Shown here: positions 63,417 to 64,000 of the stretch, in pieces | Layout of the letters: the number at the start of each line of letters is the position of its first letter | How positions within the stretch are numbered: position 1 is the stretch's first letter | Source: Tunturiibacter gelidiferens | GTDB taxonomy: Bacteria > Acidobacteriota > Terriglobia > Terriglobales > Acidobacteriaceae | NCBI RefSeq assembly: GCF_014201335.1 | Contig: NZ_JACHEB010000006.1 | Coordinates: 310,001-374,000, forward strand | DNA: 64,000 nucleotides | Direction: 5' to 3' | The notes under the pieces: model-generated | The model's input: only the letters and a program-made list of their open reading frames with translations | Database searches by the model: none | What the model was told of the DNA's origin: nothing | Translations under genes and position numbers: made by a program

Positions 63417-64000
63417 CTAGGTGTTATGGCTAGAAAGAACTGCACGAAGCTGACGGCCTACGATCTCAGCTTCGCCGGGCTGCAGCATCCATGTTCCTAC
63501 GACAATAGTGTTCTCGTTAGAGTGTGAGCCGAAGCGCCCGGATGAGCCGGTGGCAGGATTGAGTTCAATGCGAGGACGCTGCGCTCGTAGCCGCTCCTGC
63601 ACCTGTTTCGGGGTGATACCGACGACCTGCGGATCATACGAAAGCATTAGATGCGGCACGTGATTGGCAATCTCAGGCACGAAGATCTCCGTCTTCATTG
63701 TAGGAATGGACTTAACTTCACGAATGATCAAATCGGCGCGGCGCTTATATTCCGCTTGATCTGCCTCGTCATTTTGATCGAGAAGCCAGTCCACTGCAGC
63801 GACCATGCCAACGATCTGTTCCTTGGCCACCTTCATACCACGGCCCACGGCGTCGGAGTTTGGATTGTTGCTCTCCATTGCCAAATCGATGAGATGTTTT
63901 TTGCCGAGTAGCAATCCAGCATTTTGTGGACCGCGTATTCCCTTCCCGCCAGAGAAACAGACTAGGTCGTAGCCCATGCCCGTGTACTTCCATAGATTCT
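63417..64000 (-). CDS. Second SelA-fold PLP-dependent enzyme, C-terminal part (cut by window edge)
   Basis: The frame enters from the right edge (NLWKYTGMGYDLVCFSGG in frame with the later sequence), so ATG 63977 is not the true start. About 194 residues are visible. The PLP lysine is in CFSGGKGIRGPQNAGLLLGK. The C-terminal domain ends ATGSSGRFGSHSNENTIVV, QPGEAEIVGRQL. It resembles the 61226 enzyme but lacks its extra beta domain. Presence of a Tat signal cannot be judged from this window. Together with its paralogue and RidA it heads the catabolic cluster. Confidence 0.82.
   Translation of the reverse strand, partial: NLWKYTGMGYDLVCFSGGKGIRGPQNAGLLLGKKHLIDLAMESNNPNSDAVGRGMKVAKEQIVGMVAAVDWLLDQNDEADQAEYKRRADLIIREVKSIPTMKTEIFVPEIANHVPHLMLSYDPQVVGITPKQVQERLRAQRPRIELNPATGSSGRFGSHSNENTIVVGTWMLQPGEAEIVGRQLRAVLSSHNT

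Overview
The window looks like a chromosomal segment of a soil Acidobacteriota, most likely Terriglobia (Granulicella/Edaphobacter/Terriglobus-like). This is inferred from gene families, not from a marker gene: two very long Oar-type TonB-dependent receptors with carboxypeptidase-regulatory N-termini, a sedolisin (S53) protease with Ig-like repeats, a DUF507 pair, a hopanoid module, a GH92 mannosidase, and a winged-helix/membrane-anchor protein of a type common in that group. Genes are densely packed, GC-rich and frequently joined by 4-nt ATGA/GTGA overlaps.

Layout. 0-2.7 kb: truncated tyrosine recombinase with a 22-nt palindrome upstream, an MFS exporter and two tandem tRNA-Glu genes, which looks like one edge of an integrated element. 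2.8-9.9 kb: housekeeping and envelope genes (two DUF507 proteins, a thioredoxin-like ferredoxin, a small unknown gene next to recJ, then a periplasmic adaptor, a TPR protein and a TolC-type channel without a visible pump). 10-18.7 kb: hopanoid/lipid block, with hpnJ and a pair of half-size EamA transporters on +, then a minus-strand four-gene operon (Zn-dehydrogenase, hpnC, hpnD, hpnE) in which every junction is a 4-nt overlap, followed by MlaE/MlaF-like lipid ABC transporter genes. 18.8-26.6 kb: a degenerate-receiver/ATPase protein, an acyltransferase, an uncharacterised conserved protein, a flavin reductase, an orphan methyltransferase-like gene, and a BON-domain protein.

26.8-28.1 kb: initiator tRNA followed by a graveyard of broken genes (integrase, alcohol dehydrogenase, Tat-signal SDR). 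28.1-30.6 kb: convergent NHEJ-type ATP-dependent ligase and LigD-type polymerase. 31-40 kb: regulator, secreted PI-PLC, TonB-dependent receptor and GH92 alpha-mannosidase, a plausible locus for attacking mannosylated inositol lipids or GPI-anchored mannoproteins. 40.2-46 kb: KdpDE-like two-component pair divergent from a second Oar-type receptor. 46-51.5 kb: a second decayed zone (frameshifted membrane protein, twice-frameshifted MBL hydrolase with a TetR regulator and palindromic operator, selO fragment) plus GNAT and AraC genes. 52-55.5 kb: secreted sedolisin. 55.5-57.1 kb: an apparently intact IS110-family element whose noncoding ends should be examined for a bridge RNA.

58-64 kb: a minus-strand catabolic cluster: two SelA-fold PLP enzymes, a Rid protein, an amidohydrolase, a KDG-type kinase and a KDPG aldolase. 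One PLP enzyme and the Rid protein carry clear Tat signals, suggesting periplasmic ammonia-lyase chemistry whose products are imported, phosphorylated and cleaved to pyruvate. This and the PI-PLC/GH92 locus are the best candidates for undescribed systems. All function assignments come from reading the sequence; no database search was run.
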